This document shows, piece by piece, positions 19,291 through 30,278 of a stretch of DNA of 64,000 nt. The DNA lies in contig OX463807.1 of assembly GCA_949825045.1 (NCBI GenBank), positions 12,115,501-12,179,500 on the forward strand, in the 5' to 3' direction. Position 1 is the stretch's first letter. Each line of letters starts with the position of its first letter. This DNA is from Argyresthia goedartella. Lineage: Eukaryota > Arthropoda > Insecta > Lepidoptera > Argyresthiidae. The notes under the pieces are model-generated. The model searched no databases. It saw only the letters and a program-made list of their open reading frames with translations, and had not been told where the DNA came from. Position numbers and translations under genes: made by a program.

Positions 19291-22146
19291 AACTATGCTG
19301 TAACAGATGTAGTGCAGAAGATCTGCAGTGAGTATGCATGCAAGCCCGTTGAAGGTATGCTGTCACACCAACTGAAACAATTCCACATTGACGGAGAGAA
19401 GAGCATTATCCAGAATCCATCTGAAGCGCAGCGGAAGGAACATGAGAAGTGCACTATGGAGACTTATGAAGTCTATGCGATGGATGTGCTTGTCTCAACT
19501 GGAGAGGGAGTGGTATGTTCGTCACAGATATTTAAAAAAATAGCAGGCATCAGTTTCCAACCAATGCTCTAGGTTTCAGGTGCCTTATCTTCTGGTCCTG
19601 CATTCTTTCGAAGTTGGTCTCCATGACATTTTTGGCAGTACTATTACAATATTAGTATTATGTAGGTATCCCTTACCTTTGGATTGTGATAGCATATTGG
19701 TTTTTGATGTTGTTTCTCATGAAAGTGTGTATCTACTTTAGATGCCATAAATAAGTGAGGTTGATGTTATTTATGACGCTATTTTAATATATTTTTTGTG
19801 TTCGTTACTGATAGCTGTCTATGTTTAATAGTATGTAAATAATCCAGTTTATTGAACTATCTTTCTAGGGTCGCGAAATGGACACAAGGTGTACAATATA
19901 CAAGAAAACTGATGAGATTTATCAGCTGAAGCTCAAAGCTTCGAGAATGTTCTACAGTGAAGTAAGGACACATTTAATATTCATAATTCATTCAATTAGT
20001 TTGCAAATACTATACATTCTAGAGAAGTTGTAGCAACTACAACTTACTTTTTAAGGTGTTTGTCATATATAAATGATATGATAAACCCAAGTCAACAATG
20101 TTTTGTAGACAGCCCTCTTACCCTTTTTGGTGAAACATTCACCCCTGAATCTTTCCAGGCATACTCAATAGTATGATTGGTACAAGCACAGGGTATATCA
20201 AAGTGATGTTTTTGAGCCAATTTATTTAACTATAGCTATTTGGTTTGAAGCACCACAACAAAACTGACTTTCTAAGTTTCACTAGTTATTCCACTTTTCC
20301 CACACAAAATGTTCTACATACTAACATTCCACTTTTGACTATGGTCATTTGCCACTCTTGCGATTTTAATGTCGTTTTTTGCACTCGTTTTGCACATACA
20401 TAAAACTACTTTTGAATTTGACCCTACGTTGGCTAATGGCATGAGGATTTGTATGGTACAAATTAAAAAATATTTCGGAATATAGTCGGGAATAACCCGA
20501 CGTGAGTAACTATTCCACCATTAACGTGTTTGTATAATCGCAGGTTCGCAACAAGCACGGCTCGATGCCGTTCAACCTGCGCAGCTTCGACAAAGAGACG
20601 AGCGCTCGCATGGGCGTCGTCGAATGTGTCAACCACAAGCTGATCGAACCCTTCCAGGTAAGGGCTTTCTCTGGAGCCTGATGTCTCGAAAGTTATGCCT
20701 AGAACATATTATTTCAACTTAATCAGGCCCTGGCCCCAGGCCTTACTTTTGATTTAGTCAAAGTGCCTTGCAATCAGCCCCTCTTACATTTTTTGGCTGA
20801 ACATTTACCCCTGAATCTTTCCAGGCATACTCGATAGTATGATTGGAACAAGCACAGGGTAAATCAGAGTGATGTTTTTGAGCCAATTTCTTACTCTATA
20901 GTACTTTGGTTTGAAGCACCACAACAAATCACTTATTTGACTTTTAAGTTTCTCCAGTGGTTTTCAAAGTTCACTGCGTTGCGTTGGCAATCTTTATAAA
21001 GATTTAAGAGCCATGCTAGCTAACTATCCCTATACCCTGGGAAACACTCTGGCTGACGCAATAGCGGAGTCCCAATTCTAGAACATTAACAAATCAACAA
21101 CTTTCAGCAAATTTTTGTTTTGGATTGTTGTAAACTTGTAATAATATCTGGTTCTCACGCCACAGGGTGTGTGACCAGAGATAATGCTCATGCCTGTACA
21201 TATGTGTTTATGTTAGGTGCTGTATGAGAGACAAGGCGAGCTGGTAGCACAGTTCAAGTTCACTGCCCTGCTGCTGCCGAGCGGCACACACTGCATCACA
21301 GGGCTGCCCTTCGATAAGGCGCTCTGCAAGACCGACAACACTATCAAGGACCCAGAGCTCAATGTAGGTTTTTTAAAGTTTATATCTACTTAATCATGCA
21401 CCAGAACTGCTTAAAGTGTATGCACTAATGCACGTTAGCACAAAAATAGTAAAAAAAAAAAAACTACTTGCTATCGATGCCGATTGGCAGTTTTTATGTT
21501 TGATGTTAGGGCATGGTAGGCAGTGCCTTCCATGGTTGAGTTGCCCAATTTGGTTTGAGTTGGATGATAATGCTGTGCCATGTGTTTCCTCTTCAATTTT
21601 CATTTTGGAGGGAGAGTGCATAGTGCTGTGCGCAATGTCAGTGCATGTATTTGTTTGTTGATCTTCAGTAAACTGGCAGGCACACTGATTTACGTCAGCT
21701 TATTTCTGATATGCAGTGCAGGTCTCTACAAGAATCTTTAGTTATTTTGTTAGTTTTAGTTATTTGGCTCCAATATGGTAATCTAGAATCTTAAATATAC
21801 CCAAAGCCGACGAAATAAAACCCAGTCAGCCCTCTTACAGATTTTTTGGCTAAATATTCGTACCGGAGTCCTTCCAGGCATACTCACTCCTCAATATTTT
21901 GATTGGTACAAGCACAGGGTGAATCAAAGTTATGATTTTGAGCCTCTACTCTCTACAGCACTTTGGTTTGAAGCACTACAACAAAATCCTATAACTTCGT
22001 TACGTCATTGTGAGTTTCCACCAAACACATTCTCTCATGTTTCATCTTTACAGGCTCTCCTGAATTCCTCGGCGAAAGCAAGCAAGAAGAAGAAAAAGAA
22101 GACTGGAGTTGATGAGCAGCCCATGGAAGTAGAAACTGCGGCATAG
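19291..22146 (+). CDS. PA2G4: Proliferation-associated protein 2G4 (EBP1 homologue), 3' five exons
   Basis: Five phase-0 exons: 19291-19512, 19869-19961, 20544-20657, 21217-21363 and 22054-22146 (stop TAG). All junctions are AG/GT. The joined product (222 codons) has [59 protein letters not shown] and ARMGVVEC, then a Lys-rich tail [11 protein letters not shown]. This matches the C-terminal 60% of PA2G4, a methionine-aminopeptidase-like (pita-bread fold) protein without peptidase activity. In other animals it binds rRNA, ribosomes and transcription regulators in nucleolus and cytoplasm. The poly-Lys segment is the known nucleic-acid-binding C-terminus. The N-terminal 150-170 residues are not visible in the 19 kb upstream, so this is a partial gene. 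Three of its introns carry the same 165-bp repeat. Confidence 0.93.
20109..20275 (+). repeat. PA2G4 intron repeat, copy 1 (intron after exon 19869-19961)
   Basis: About 165 bp beginning CAGCCCTCTTACCC and ending GAAGCACCACAACAAAA. Shared blocks with the other two copies include CTTTCCAGGCATACTC and TTTGGTTTGAAGCAC. No open frame, no terminal inverted repeat seen. Confidence 0.85.
20774..20935 (+). repeat. PA2G4 intron repeat, copy 2 (intron after exon 20544-20657)
   Basis: Same orientation and extent as the copy at 20109, closer to it than to copy 3 (for example CCCTGAATCTTTCCAGG is identical in copies 1 and 2). Confidence 0.85.
21827..21995 (+). repeat. PA2G4 intron repeat, copy 3 (intron after exon 21217-21363)
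   Basis: Most diverged copy, with an internal change where CACCCCTGAATC is replaced by GTACCGGAGTCC, but colinear over the full length. It ends 58 bp before the last exon. Confidence 0.8.
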
Positions 22147-22654
22147 CATCGACGATGCTGCGACCCGGATAAGCGAAACCTGGATACAACAACAAACTCT
22201 ACTCTTGTACGGTACTCTGTGTCACACACAAGAACCACGGACTAGCTTCACAAAATTGTACTAGATTCATGTTTGTAAGTTTACATTGATTTAGTGCCTT
22301 CTTTTGTTAATGTTTACTTTCAGTTCTTATACAATTTCCTAAAAAATATTTTATGTTCGTACATATTTAGTTTAACATACTTTGCACTGCTAATATTAAA
22401 TAATAAAATAAAATATAGCATAATTATAAATTAATACTGATACCGTTTTTTCTAAACATCATTGCTTGGTGATATTCGCACAGATTTGCTTATAATTTTA
22501 ATAATGAAGATTTTAATATTGATGTGACATGCACAAAATTTCCATAATTTTCAGAAAAATTGTATTACTGTATTAGTTAGGTAAATTGGTCAGTGAATTA
22601 ATGTTGTTCTAGGAAATGTTTTGTGATGTATGTACATTGTTTCACAGAGAATGG

Positions 22655-22660
22655 AATAAA
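22655..22660 (+). terminator. Polyadenylation signal, PA2G4
   Basis: AATAAA 509 nt after the stop, followed by a GT-rich stretch (TGATTGTCGGCTGTTTTT). A weaker alternative cluster of ATAAAA motifs lies at about 22399-22413. Confidence 0.5.
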
Positions 22661-22699
22661 TCAAACAGCCACTGATTGTCGGCTGTTTTTCTAAAATAT

Positions 22700-23400
22700 T
22701 TTTTTATTTCTCAAACTTGTTTAAAAACAAAACCTTATGGGATTTGACTTTTGTTTTGAGGTTCAACGCTGTTTAATATTTTTTGTGGTAACATGGAGAC
22801 AGCCAGCTATGAAGTATTAATTTTAAAAATATATCATTCATGCATACTTTCATTTTGGTAGGAATATCAAGTGTCAGGCAATCAATAAATCATGTTCTAT
22901 TCTGTTAAAATATGTCCAATTCCCGTTTTGGACCCGAGTACAAATGACTGAAAGTATGAAATACCGAAAGTACGAAATCCCGATTTTACTAAATTTTAAG
23001 TATGTTTGGTTGAGCATTTATTATGATGGCACCTATACTGTAGGGCAATTGTCTGTAGTGTTATCAGAGATTGAAAAAGTGATTTCTAACATTGATTAAC
23101 AAAATAATTCGCAACAGTTTGTGTAAATGAATAATATTGTTTTGTTAGTCGGATATTATCTTACTCCTTACTTATATGATCGAATAACGGATGAGCGCGA
23201 TTCTCCATATATACCATATCTCAGACCAACACATCAGCCAGAGTTTAAAGTTTAAATGCTTAACCCCAAGCTAAGCAATAACCCTGGCCTGGCTGGGCTA
23301 AAGGCGTTTGTGGCTATGGCGTGGCCTGTGTGCGGCGGCACTAAAGTAGGCTGCTCTGTAAAGGTAGGTAATGTAACAAAAATCTGAGTTAATGAAATTA
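22700..23400. other. Intergenic between PA2G4 and QIL1
   Basis: No gene seen. A short direct pattern (GAAAGTATGAAATACC / GAAAGTACGAAATCCC) is at 22950-22982. A GC-richer block at 23270-23370 is unrecognised. Confidence 0.35.
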
Positions 23401-23460
23401 CATCACTATTTTATTAAAATAATATGAACATGAAATAAATTAAGATAGAATTCAACATTT

Positions 23461-24863
23461 TTATTTATCTTTCTCAGCAGTTGTGCTTGTGGAAGGCTCA
23501 ACAGATTCCAAAGATGTGGAAATGAAGTTGTAAGTTGTAGTAGCAGCGTCCACCGTGTATGTCGGCAATTCTATGAGAAATCTGAATGTGGCCTTCACAC
23601 CAGAGTTCCAGTAATACTTGAACAAGTATGAAACGCGGTCATTTGACGGCAGGGGCGGGAGCTGAAATGTTGTAAATTTTAGTATACCTATTTATATATT
23701 CCTAACTATAGGTTTGACGTAAAAAAAAACCGGTTGTTTCAAAATCCGTTTGTTTCTATTTATGTGATCAGGTTTCTTCCTGTCCCTTGGATGTTAGTCA
23801 CTATATCTGGTTCTCACGTAGCGATATCATTTCAGCTACAATTTAGCAGTCTATGTACATATATTGCAATATATTTTAGGAGGCTAACCTCGTATGGTAT
23901 TTGCTTCCGAATTTCCCCAACATACGGCGAAGCGCCTTTCTCCAACTCCTCGTATAGTGCACTGGTGGTAGTGCTATCCTTCCACACACCTTTGTCTATC
24001 GAGTAGTACAACGCAGAGCCAAGTATAGCCGATTTGATCCCAAACCTGAAAATAATTTAAGTACATATACTCGGCGCCACGACTAAAGAGCTTTGTCCTT
24101 GAATGCGCAGTAGTCACTTTTCACAAGTGTTTGGCGCGGGGAAGTGAGGAGCGACGGGGGCGGTAGTCAGCGCCGGCACCTGATTCGTTGATCAGTCGCT
24201 TCCCGATGCCCGCACCGAAAGCACGTCTCGAAGCTTCTTGAGTACAGTCGCATACAATATTACCCAACGTTATCTTTCGCCCCGGTCGAAAATGCCGAAA
24301 AATAAAGTACTGACTAGGCAAGCTAGAAAAATGGTTTACGATGTGAACTGTTATATCAAAAAAGAGTCTGATGAAATACTGATGAAGAAGTCTGATGAAA
24401 AACTTAATTGTGGTTTAATTGTTACAAATTATTAGTCAGCGGGAAGAAAAGAGTGTGCAGGACTATTACTACAAGTATCTATATTCACTAGGCCCTAGTG
24501 ACTAGGGGCATTCTATGCTAGGGGGTTATTTATATATAGGTTTCAACCTTGACGTTAACAAATGTTGTCAATAGAGAGTACCTATAGTTTATTTGACACA
24601 AAGTCCATTATTTACATCGGCTAATATCCCAATCAACAAAATATCAAACAGAGAAAAAATAGAAGTGAAGAAAGTCCTGAACACTCATTCCTTCACACTA
24701 ACCCTAAAAACGCACTTCGGAATTATGCCGCGACTGTACACATGCGCAGTAATCCCCGCCAGTTTCTCCGAGAGCTCTTTATTCGTGGCGCCGAGTATAC
24801 AAATGTACCTAAAAGAAGCTTTTGTCACTATTTTGGTCAGTGGAACTCTACTCACTTGAACAT
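23461..24863 (-). CDS. QIL1: MICOS complex subunit MIC13 homologue QIL1
   Basis: Three - strand exons: 24863-24856 (only ATG TTC AA), 24045-23889 and 23661-23461 (stop TAA overlapping an AATAAA). All junctions are GT-AG, and the 8-nt coding exon completes a Lys codon across intron 1. The 121-aa product begins MFKFGIKSAILGSALYYSID, a single N-terminal transmembrane segment, then GVWKDST ... LYEELEKGASPYVGEI and IPYELPPLPSNDRVSYLFKY with YYWNSGV. This layout and length match insect QIL1/MIC13 of the mitochondrial inner membrane. There it bridges the MIC60 and MIC10 subcomplexes at cristae junctions. Intron 1 contains a 730-bp DNA transposon. The gene is head-to-head with the TTI2-like gene. The tail after EPSTSTT is low-complexity and not typical of the family. 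Confidence 0.88.
24068..24797. mobile_element. Tc1/mariner-type non-autonomous element in QIL1 intron 1
   Basis: 730 bp with terminal inverted repeats: TACTCGGCGCCACGA at the left end is matched by its complement at the right end (25 of the first 26 positions or so agree). It is flanked by TA (24066-24067, 24798-24799). It retains a 5' transposase-like fragment on the + strand (24291-24435; MPKNKVLTRQARKMVYDVNC, a helix-turn-helix-like start) but no DDE core, so it is a deletion derivative. Confidence 0.8.
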
Positions 24864-25346
24864 TGTGATATGACAGAAGAATCAGAGATTGACTGTCATG
24901 AATCGAACGATATGTTTATTTTTGTTGGTTGGTGTTGTCCTAAAATTATGTAATTTTTACACCTCGGCTCGATCGACATAAAAAAGGACAGCATCGTGAT
25001 GCCTAACGTCTAAGACGTCACACTGACGGATTAAAAAATAGTTAACAGTATAGTCTATGGTTGCAAGGACATCGGCGATCCCATCGTCCGGCGGCTCGAT
25101 CGTGTGTGGCAAAATAGGTACGTTATAAAATCAACCTTCCTAAAAAATCCGTTCCATTTCAGACAAAAACTTGAAATGAACGGACGGAGATGTATAATCA
25201 CAAAATAATGTTGCTTTTGATTGAATGAATGTTGGCATGTTCCTAGAGTAAACATTGAAATAAAAAAAGTTGTTTTATTTTATTTCTGTAATGCACTTTG
25301 TTGTTGCAGTTACTCCTACGTCTGTGAATAAATAGAGATTAGAGAG
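24864..25346. promoter_or_regulatory. Shared divergent promoter region, QIL1/TTI2
   Basis: 483 bp separate the two start codons on opposite strands. A CRE-like TGACGTC (complement of GACGTCA at 25013-25019) lies near the middle. A likely 3' splice site (TTGTTGTTGCAG at 25298-25309) lies 37 nt before the TTI2 ATG, suggesting an intron in the TTI2 5' UTR. Transcription starts cannot be seen directly. Confidence 0.45.
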
Positions 25347-26922
25347 ATGGAAAAAGAATATATTCAGCTACTCAAAATTATTGAGGATTGTAGTCTTGGA
25401 AAACTAAGCAGAAGTTTCGAAGAACAAAAGCACTATGTTGAATTTGATATTAGAAACAATACGTTAGAGAAGAAAATTGTCAGTTTGCGACAATGCTTGG
25501 GAAACTGTGACCTGCGAAAATATAGTAATGTTACTATAGAAATCCTTTCATGGGTTAAAATTTTGCACGAAGAATTGATGACCAGAGGCAAGTGGAATGA
25601 TCTGAAAGCCAGTTCTATGGCGATGTTAATAGACAGTGATTTTGAGACACTATACAACGTGTCTCTTACAACGATTTTCATAACCAAGTCTGACTTTAAT
25701 GCCCAAGCTATATTCGACATTTGCATGGAAAAGCTTCACAGTAAGCTAACTACGGAAGATTTTAAGCAATATCCAAGTCTAATTGAAGTTTACATTTCAA
25801 TGATACAAGAAATCCAAGTAAGTATAATAGGCATGACCAAGTTTGAAAAGATCCTTACCTATTATTATAATTTAAGAACTGCATAAGTTTTAAGTATGAA
25901 AATTATTTCAGGAATCAAAATTAGTGAGAGTGAATCCAAAATCATTGATATTTTCATTATTACTAATAGATGATTTTGAACTAAGCAACAAAATTAAAGG
26001 ACTACAATGTTGTAAAATTATTCTACATAGATTGGAAGTCATAGCGGTGAGCATAACTATTATGATCAATTAAGGACATCAAATTATTATATCATTTTTT
26101 TTTTGTTATTTCTTTCCAGCGGCCTAATGACTTATTTGAGGTGACATTTCAAACTTTAAACAAATTGTTCAAAGAAAAAGATATAGAAATAACAAAATTA
26201 CTGGTTGAGTGCCAATGTGAACTAACAAGGATTCTTCCTTTGGATAAAAAGGTATTAGTGTTTAATTTTATTATTGCACATTAAAATGTACCTACAGGCT
26301 AATTCACATTATCTATTTAATTTCAGGGTCAGAAAATGGATGCTATTCTGTTACTAGTTTTAGATGAAATACTCTTAGATGTAAATTTTTATAGGAAAAC
26401 TATTTTGTTGAGTTTACTGCAAGAAATAATTGCTTTACATGGCATTAACTGTGTCAGCCATAAGAAGAGTTTCAACTTAGTTATATGCGATAGCATAGAC
26501 ATGTGTACAAGCATTTCTATTAGAGAAGTAATGTTGGCGAATATATTACAGGTAGGTACCATTATTTAGGTATTCATAGCATCCCATAAGACCCAACCCC
26601 ATCCCCCTTTAAAACGTCTGACCACTTATTAACTTATATTCTATTACAGTGCACAGAAGAATGGATAAAGTACTGTTGGGCCGCATTGAAGTACTCTGCA
26701 GACCAGAAACTTTTGAGGATGATGTTAAAAATTTTGTATATACTTACTGGAAAAGAGCAAGTTCACATAGAAAGAATACAGATAATAATTGTATCACTGA
26801 TCTCTTCATGTGAGAAAGAAGAACAGAATCAAATTATCGCAACACTTACAAAACCAGACCGAAGTGAAAATGACATATTTTTTGAGAGAATAGACATAAT
26901 TTTATCAAGATTCACTGCATAA
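25347..26922 (+). CDS. TTI2: TELO2-interacting protein 2 (TTI2)-like
   Basis: Five phase-0 exons: 25347-25817, 25912-26046, 26120-26251, 26327-26551 and 26650-26922, giving 411 aa. The protein is almost entirely helical, as expected of a HEAT-like solenoid. The best signature is LLIDDFELSNKIKGLQCCKI, matching the TTI2 motif where an Asp-Asp pair precedes an Asn-Lys-x-x-Gly-Leu-x-Cys segment. FEVTFQTLNKLF and a conserved C-terminal repeat region follow. TTI2 with TELO2 and TTI1 forms the TTT co-chaperone that stabilises PIKK kinases (mTOR, ATM, ATR, DNA-PK, SMG1). Length is slightly below the vertebrate protein, as usual in insects. Start: first ATG, 37 nt after a probable UTR splice acceptor. 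The function call rests on a divergent family and is less certain than the gene model. Confidence 0.75.
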
Positions 26923-27040
26923 GTAATATAAAACCTGTGAAATACACCAAATAACTTTAATTAGTAATATTAATACCTACATTAAGCTAAAGGTTTCTTG
27001 AGCAACATTATATTTGTCATAAAACAATATTTACATTTAG

Positions 27041-29058
27041 TTATAAAGGTAACATGGTACACAATTTATCACACACTTCATTTATAGTAGGTCTGTCATT
27101 TCTATCGGATGAAATGCAATGTTTTGCTAATTCAAATATTTCTTTGGACTTGGTCCATTCAGCCACAGGATCCAATACTGTATTGATGGCGTCATTTTTG
27201 CATTTCTCGTTTACATAATCTTTGATATTGTATTGTTCATTATTATAAACAAAATGCACTCTTAGTCCTGTCAGAAGTTCCAATAGAACAATGCCGAAGC
27301 TATAAATGTCAATTTTTTTCGTGACTGTGCCTCCTTGTCCTTCAGGTGCCATGTAAGCAGATGTACCCATTGGAAAATTTGTAAAGACCGTTTGATCATA
27401 TTGCTTTGCCAACCCAAAGTCGCACAGCTGTAAAACATAACAAAAAATAGGTAAGTATGCAAAATTAACTGTAATGCAGCAATATTAACTCTGAAGATTT
27501 TCTTCCTACCTTTGGTATGAATTCCTTTGTCAGTAGAATGTTGGCCGTTTTAACATCACGATGCATAAAGTTAAGATTATGTAAGTATTTTAAACCTTCT
27601 GCAGTACCAAACATGACATCAATTCTTTGTTTTTCAGTTAGTACTTTTCTAGCCAATGTTTGCTCTAATGACCCACCATCTATGTATTCACAAACGATGT
27701 ACATGGTTGGCCCATCTTTAGAGAAACCCAAGATAGGTACAATATTTTTGTGTCTGAGCTGAGACAAGGATTTGACTTCAGTGTTGAAGAGGTCTGTTGA
27801 AATGTCAGGTTTATGATTCGCCAAGTGGCCCAAGTTACTGCGAGCTCCTTTAACTGCTAATGGTCCGTATTTTGGATGAAAAGCCAAAAACACTTCTCCA
27901 AATCCACCTCTACCAATGCACTTTGAAAAATCATTTGTGGTTTCTTTCAAAACTCCATATTCAAAATGTATTAGACTTATATCTTGGAGGATGGAAGTTT
28001 CTACTTCACTACCAGTACTTTGTCCAAGTCCCTTTACTTCTTTTTCACTTTTCATGAGCAGAGAAAAGTTAGGAATATCATTTGAATCAATTTCGATTGA
28101 GGATACAATTTGAGGACTTATCAGGTGACTTTTAGATTTAAGTTTTTCTGTCGACTGGTCAGATATAGAATGTAGTTCGGCCAGGTTTGGTATCTCTCCA
28201 GAGGTCACATTGTAGTCACTTTGCATCTGGTGTGTTGTGTAGTTATTACTTCTGTCAACTGTTTCAGCCATAACAACATCCCCTATAACCTTAGTGCTCT
28301 GCATTTGTGCTAATATTTCTGTCACATTTGTATCTATGACAGCTGCTGGACCTTTTTCTGGTCTTGGAGGCGGTGATTCTGAAAAAAGCAATACCATATT
28401 AGAATATTCACAACTCAGCCAATTTCAAGATTGCGGAGAGGTGGATATTTTATACCTTTCAACATTGCGGCTATTTCATCAGCAGCCCTGTATATTTCCG
28501 CTTGGATTACCAGTTCCTTTAGAGTTTTAAGGGTAGGTCTGATTTTTCCAGATGTACTCCATTCTTCCAGCAATATTGTGGCACATTTGCGCCCAGTTTC
28601 TTTAGAATGATCTTCTATTAATCTACAAATATAAGTTTTTAATATTAATACTCTTGCATATACATTTTAGTCAGATTCTGCTGTATTGCAGATGGTAGGT
28701 ATTATTTTTTGAGGTACCTACCAAACCAACCTACTGATAGTACATGTTTTGTATCTGTGCATCACAAATAACAGGAAGCAAGGGCACAAACTATGGTTTA
28801 AATAGGAACACGAGTATGTAGGTACTATTATACCTATATCTATTATAACAGTGGTAATACTTACTTTTTCCAAATAGATAACTATACTGACCTTACATGT
28901 TCACTGCTATATTTTCGTTCATAGCCGAGTGTATAATCGCATTGTACATCTATTGGTATCTTTTCCATAACTTTTATCCAATCTTTGTTGGTTTCCAGAA
29001 TTTCAGCTATTTTATACAATGAATCAGCTGCAAGTTTTCTCAGTTCTTGGTTCTCCAT
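27041..29058 (-). CDS. pll: Pelle/IRAK4-type serine/threonine kinase
   Basis: Four - strand exons: 29058-28892, 28622-28456, 28378-27510 and 27427-27041 (about 529 aa, GT-AG throughout). The N-terminal 110 residues form a death domain (LRKLAADSLYKIAEILE ... CATILLEEWSTSGKIRPTLK), followed by a Ser/Thr-rich linker. The kinase domain has the glycine loop GRGGFGEVF, VAIK-type lysine LAVKGARS, catalytic loop FMHRDVKTANILL, CDFGLAK and APE (YMAPEG) motifs; all catalytic residues are present. Pelle/IRAK4 acts below Toll receptors with MyD88 and Tube in NF-kB activation. The start is uncertain: ATG 29058 is the first in frame, but the frame stays open upstream to about 29136 and a splice acceptor near 29100 could add a first exon. 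Its stop lies 118 bp from that of TTI2. Confidence 0.9.
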
Positions 29059-29136
29059 TATTTTATCTAATGAATCACACAGCCAGGCTCTATCTAAATA
29101 TTTTATTAAAAATATTGGCGAAGAAATCAAACATAA

Positions 29137-29579
29137 ATTAAGTTATGTCTAAAACAAACTACAGCTACACGACAGACCTACAAGTTATCTGTGAAATATT
29201 CAGAACCACAGAGTACATTATTAGTGTTCATTTTACAACTTCGGCCGACATCTTTGAAATGAAACGCCATTCCACAGACATATAATAAGATAGGTACTAC
29301 TACGTATCAGATCGCCAACTCTATGGTCAATCTTTAGAGTGTGTTGTGATACATTGATGTATGACAGTTATTTTTTTTGTGGAGGCAATGGAACTGACTT
29401 GTTTGTACTTTCACGTGGGTGGGTATGGACTTATCCTCTTTGGTATGGACTCCATTGCGTAAACAGGTGGCATTCGTAAGTTTGTATATGGTATTGAAAG
29501 AAAATGCATTGGCGTTATTTTTTTTTTAAATTTTCACTTGTTTAGTTTTTTATTGAAATTAATTTAAATTTATAAAAAG
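29137..29579. other. Upstream region of the pelle gene
   Basis: Probable 5' UTR/promoter of the - strand pelle gene, then AT-rich spacer. No further gene seen before the I-like LINE begins at 29580. Confidence 0.35.
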
Positions 29580-30278
29580 CACCGAAAAGCGCGGGAAACC
29601 ATTGAAATAACCAGGCGGGATTTTCGAAGTTTTTATTAATTTCATCAATTACTCGTGTATCAATCGGGGTTTTTAGAAATAAAAGGCGTCTGGAGACAAA
29701 TTAAAAGAAACCAATCATGGGGAAGGTGCGAACAAGAAAGAGAAAAAAAGATGAGGCTGAAGAGAAAAGTGAAGGAGACTCCACGTCGTCGTCCGAGTCA
29801 GAGGTCGAAAGCGCAGATAAGTACAAACCTTATCTGGTAACAGGTTATAAGAGACGATACCCTGAGGATTCCGGTGCTACAGAATTTGTAGTATTCGTAG
29901 AGTCTTCCAATGCGGATACACCTATAGGAACCCGAGACCTAATGTCCATATCTAGCTGTATCAAAAGGTTTAATAAAGGAATCAAATATCTTAGGTCAAT
30001 GAAGAAGTTCAAAATTGCCATATACTTCGAAAAAGCCAGCCTTGCTAATGCCTTCTTGAACAATGCTACATTTTTAAAAGACTACCAATTTAAGGCCAAT
30101 ATACCAGCTTCAAGCACTGAAATTACTGGTATAATTAAAAATGTACCCACCAACTTGACAAACAAAAAGATATTCACAATGCTATCAAGTTACAAGAAAA
30201 TAATATCTGTTCGAAGATTCACAAAAAGGACCAAAGTTGATGATTCAACAGCCGCTGCAGACAGTAGCCATCACCTTC

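Noticed and set aside
24121..24435. Host genes inside QIL1 intron 1
   Set aside because: Both ORFs lie within the TIR-bounded transposon; the + strand one is a transposase N-terminal relic.
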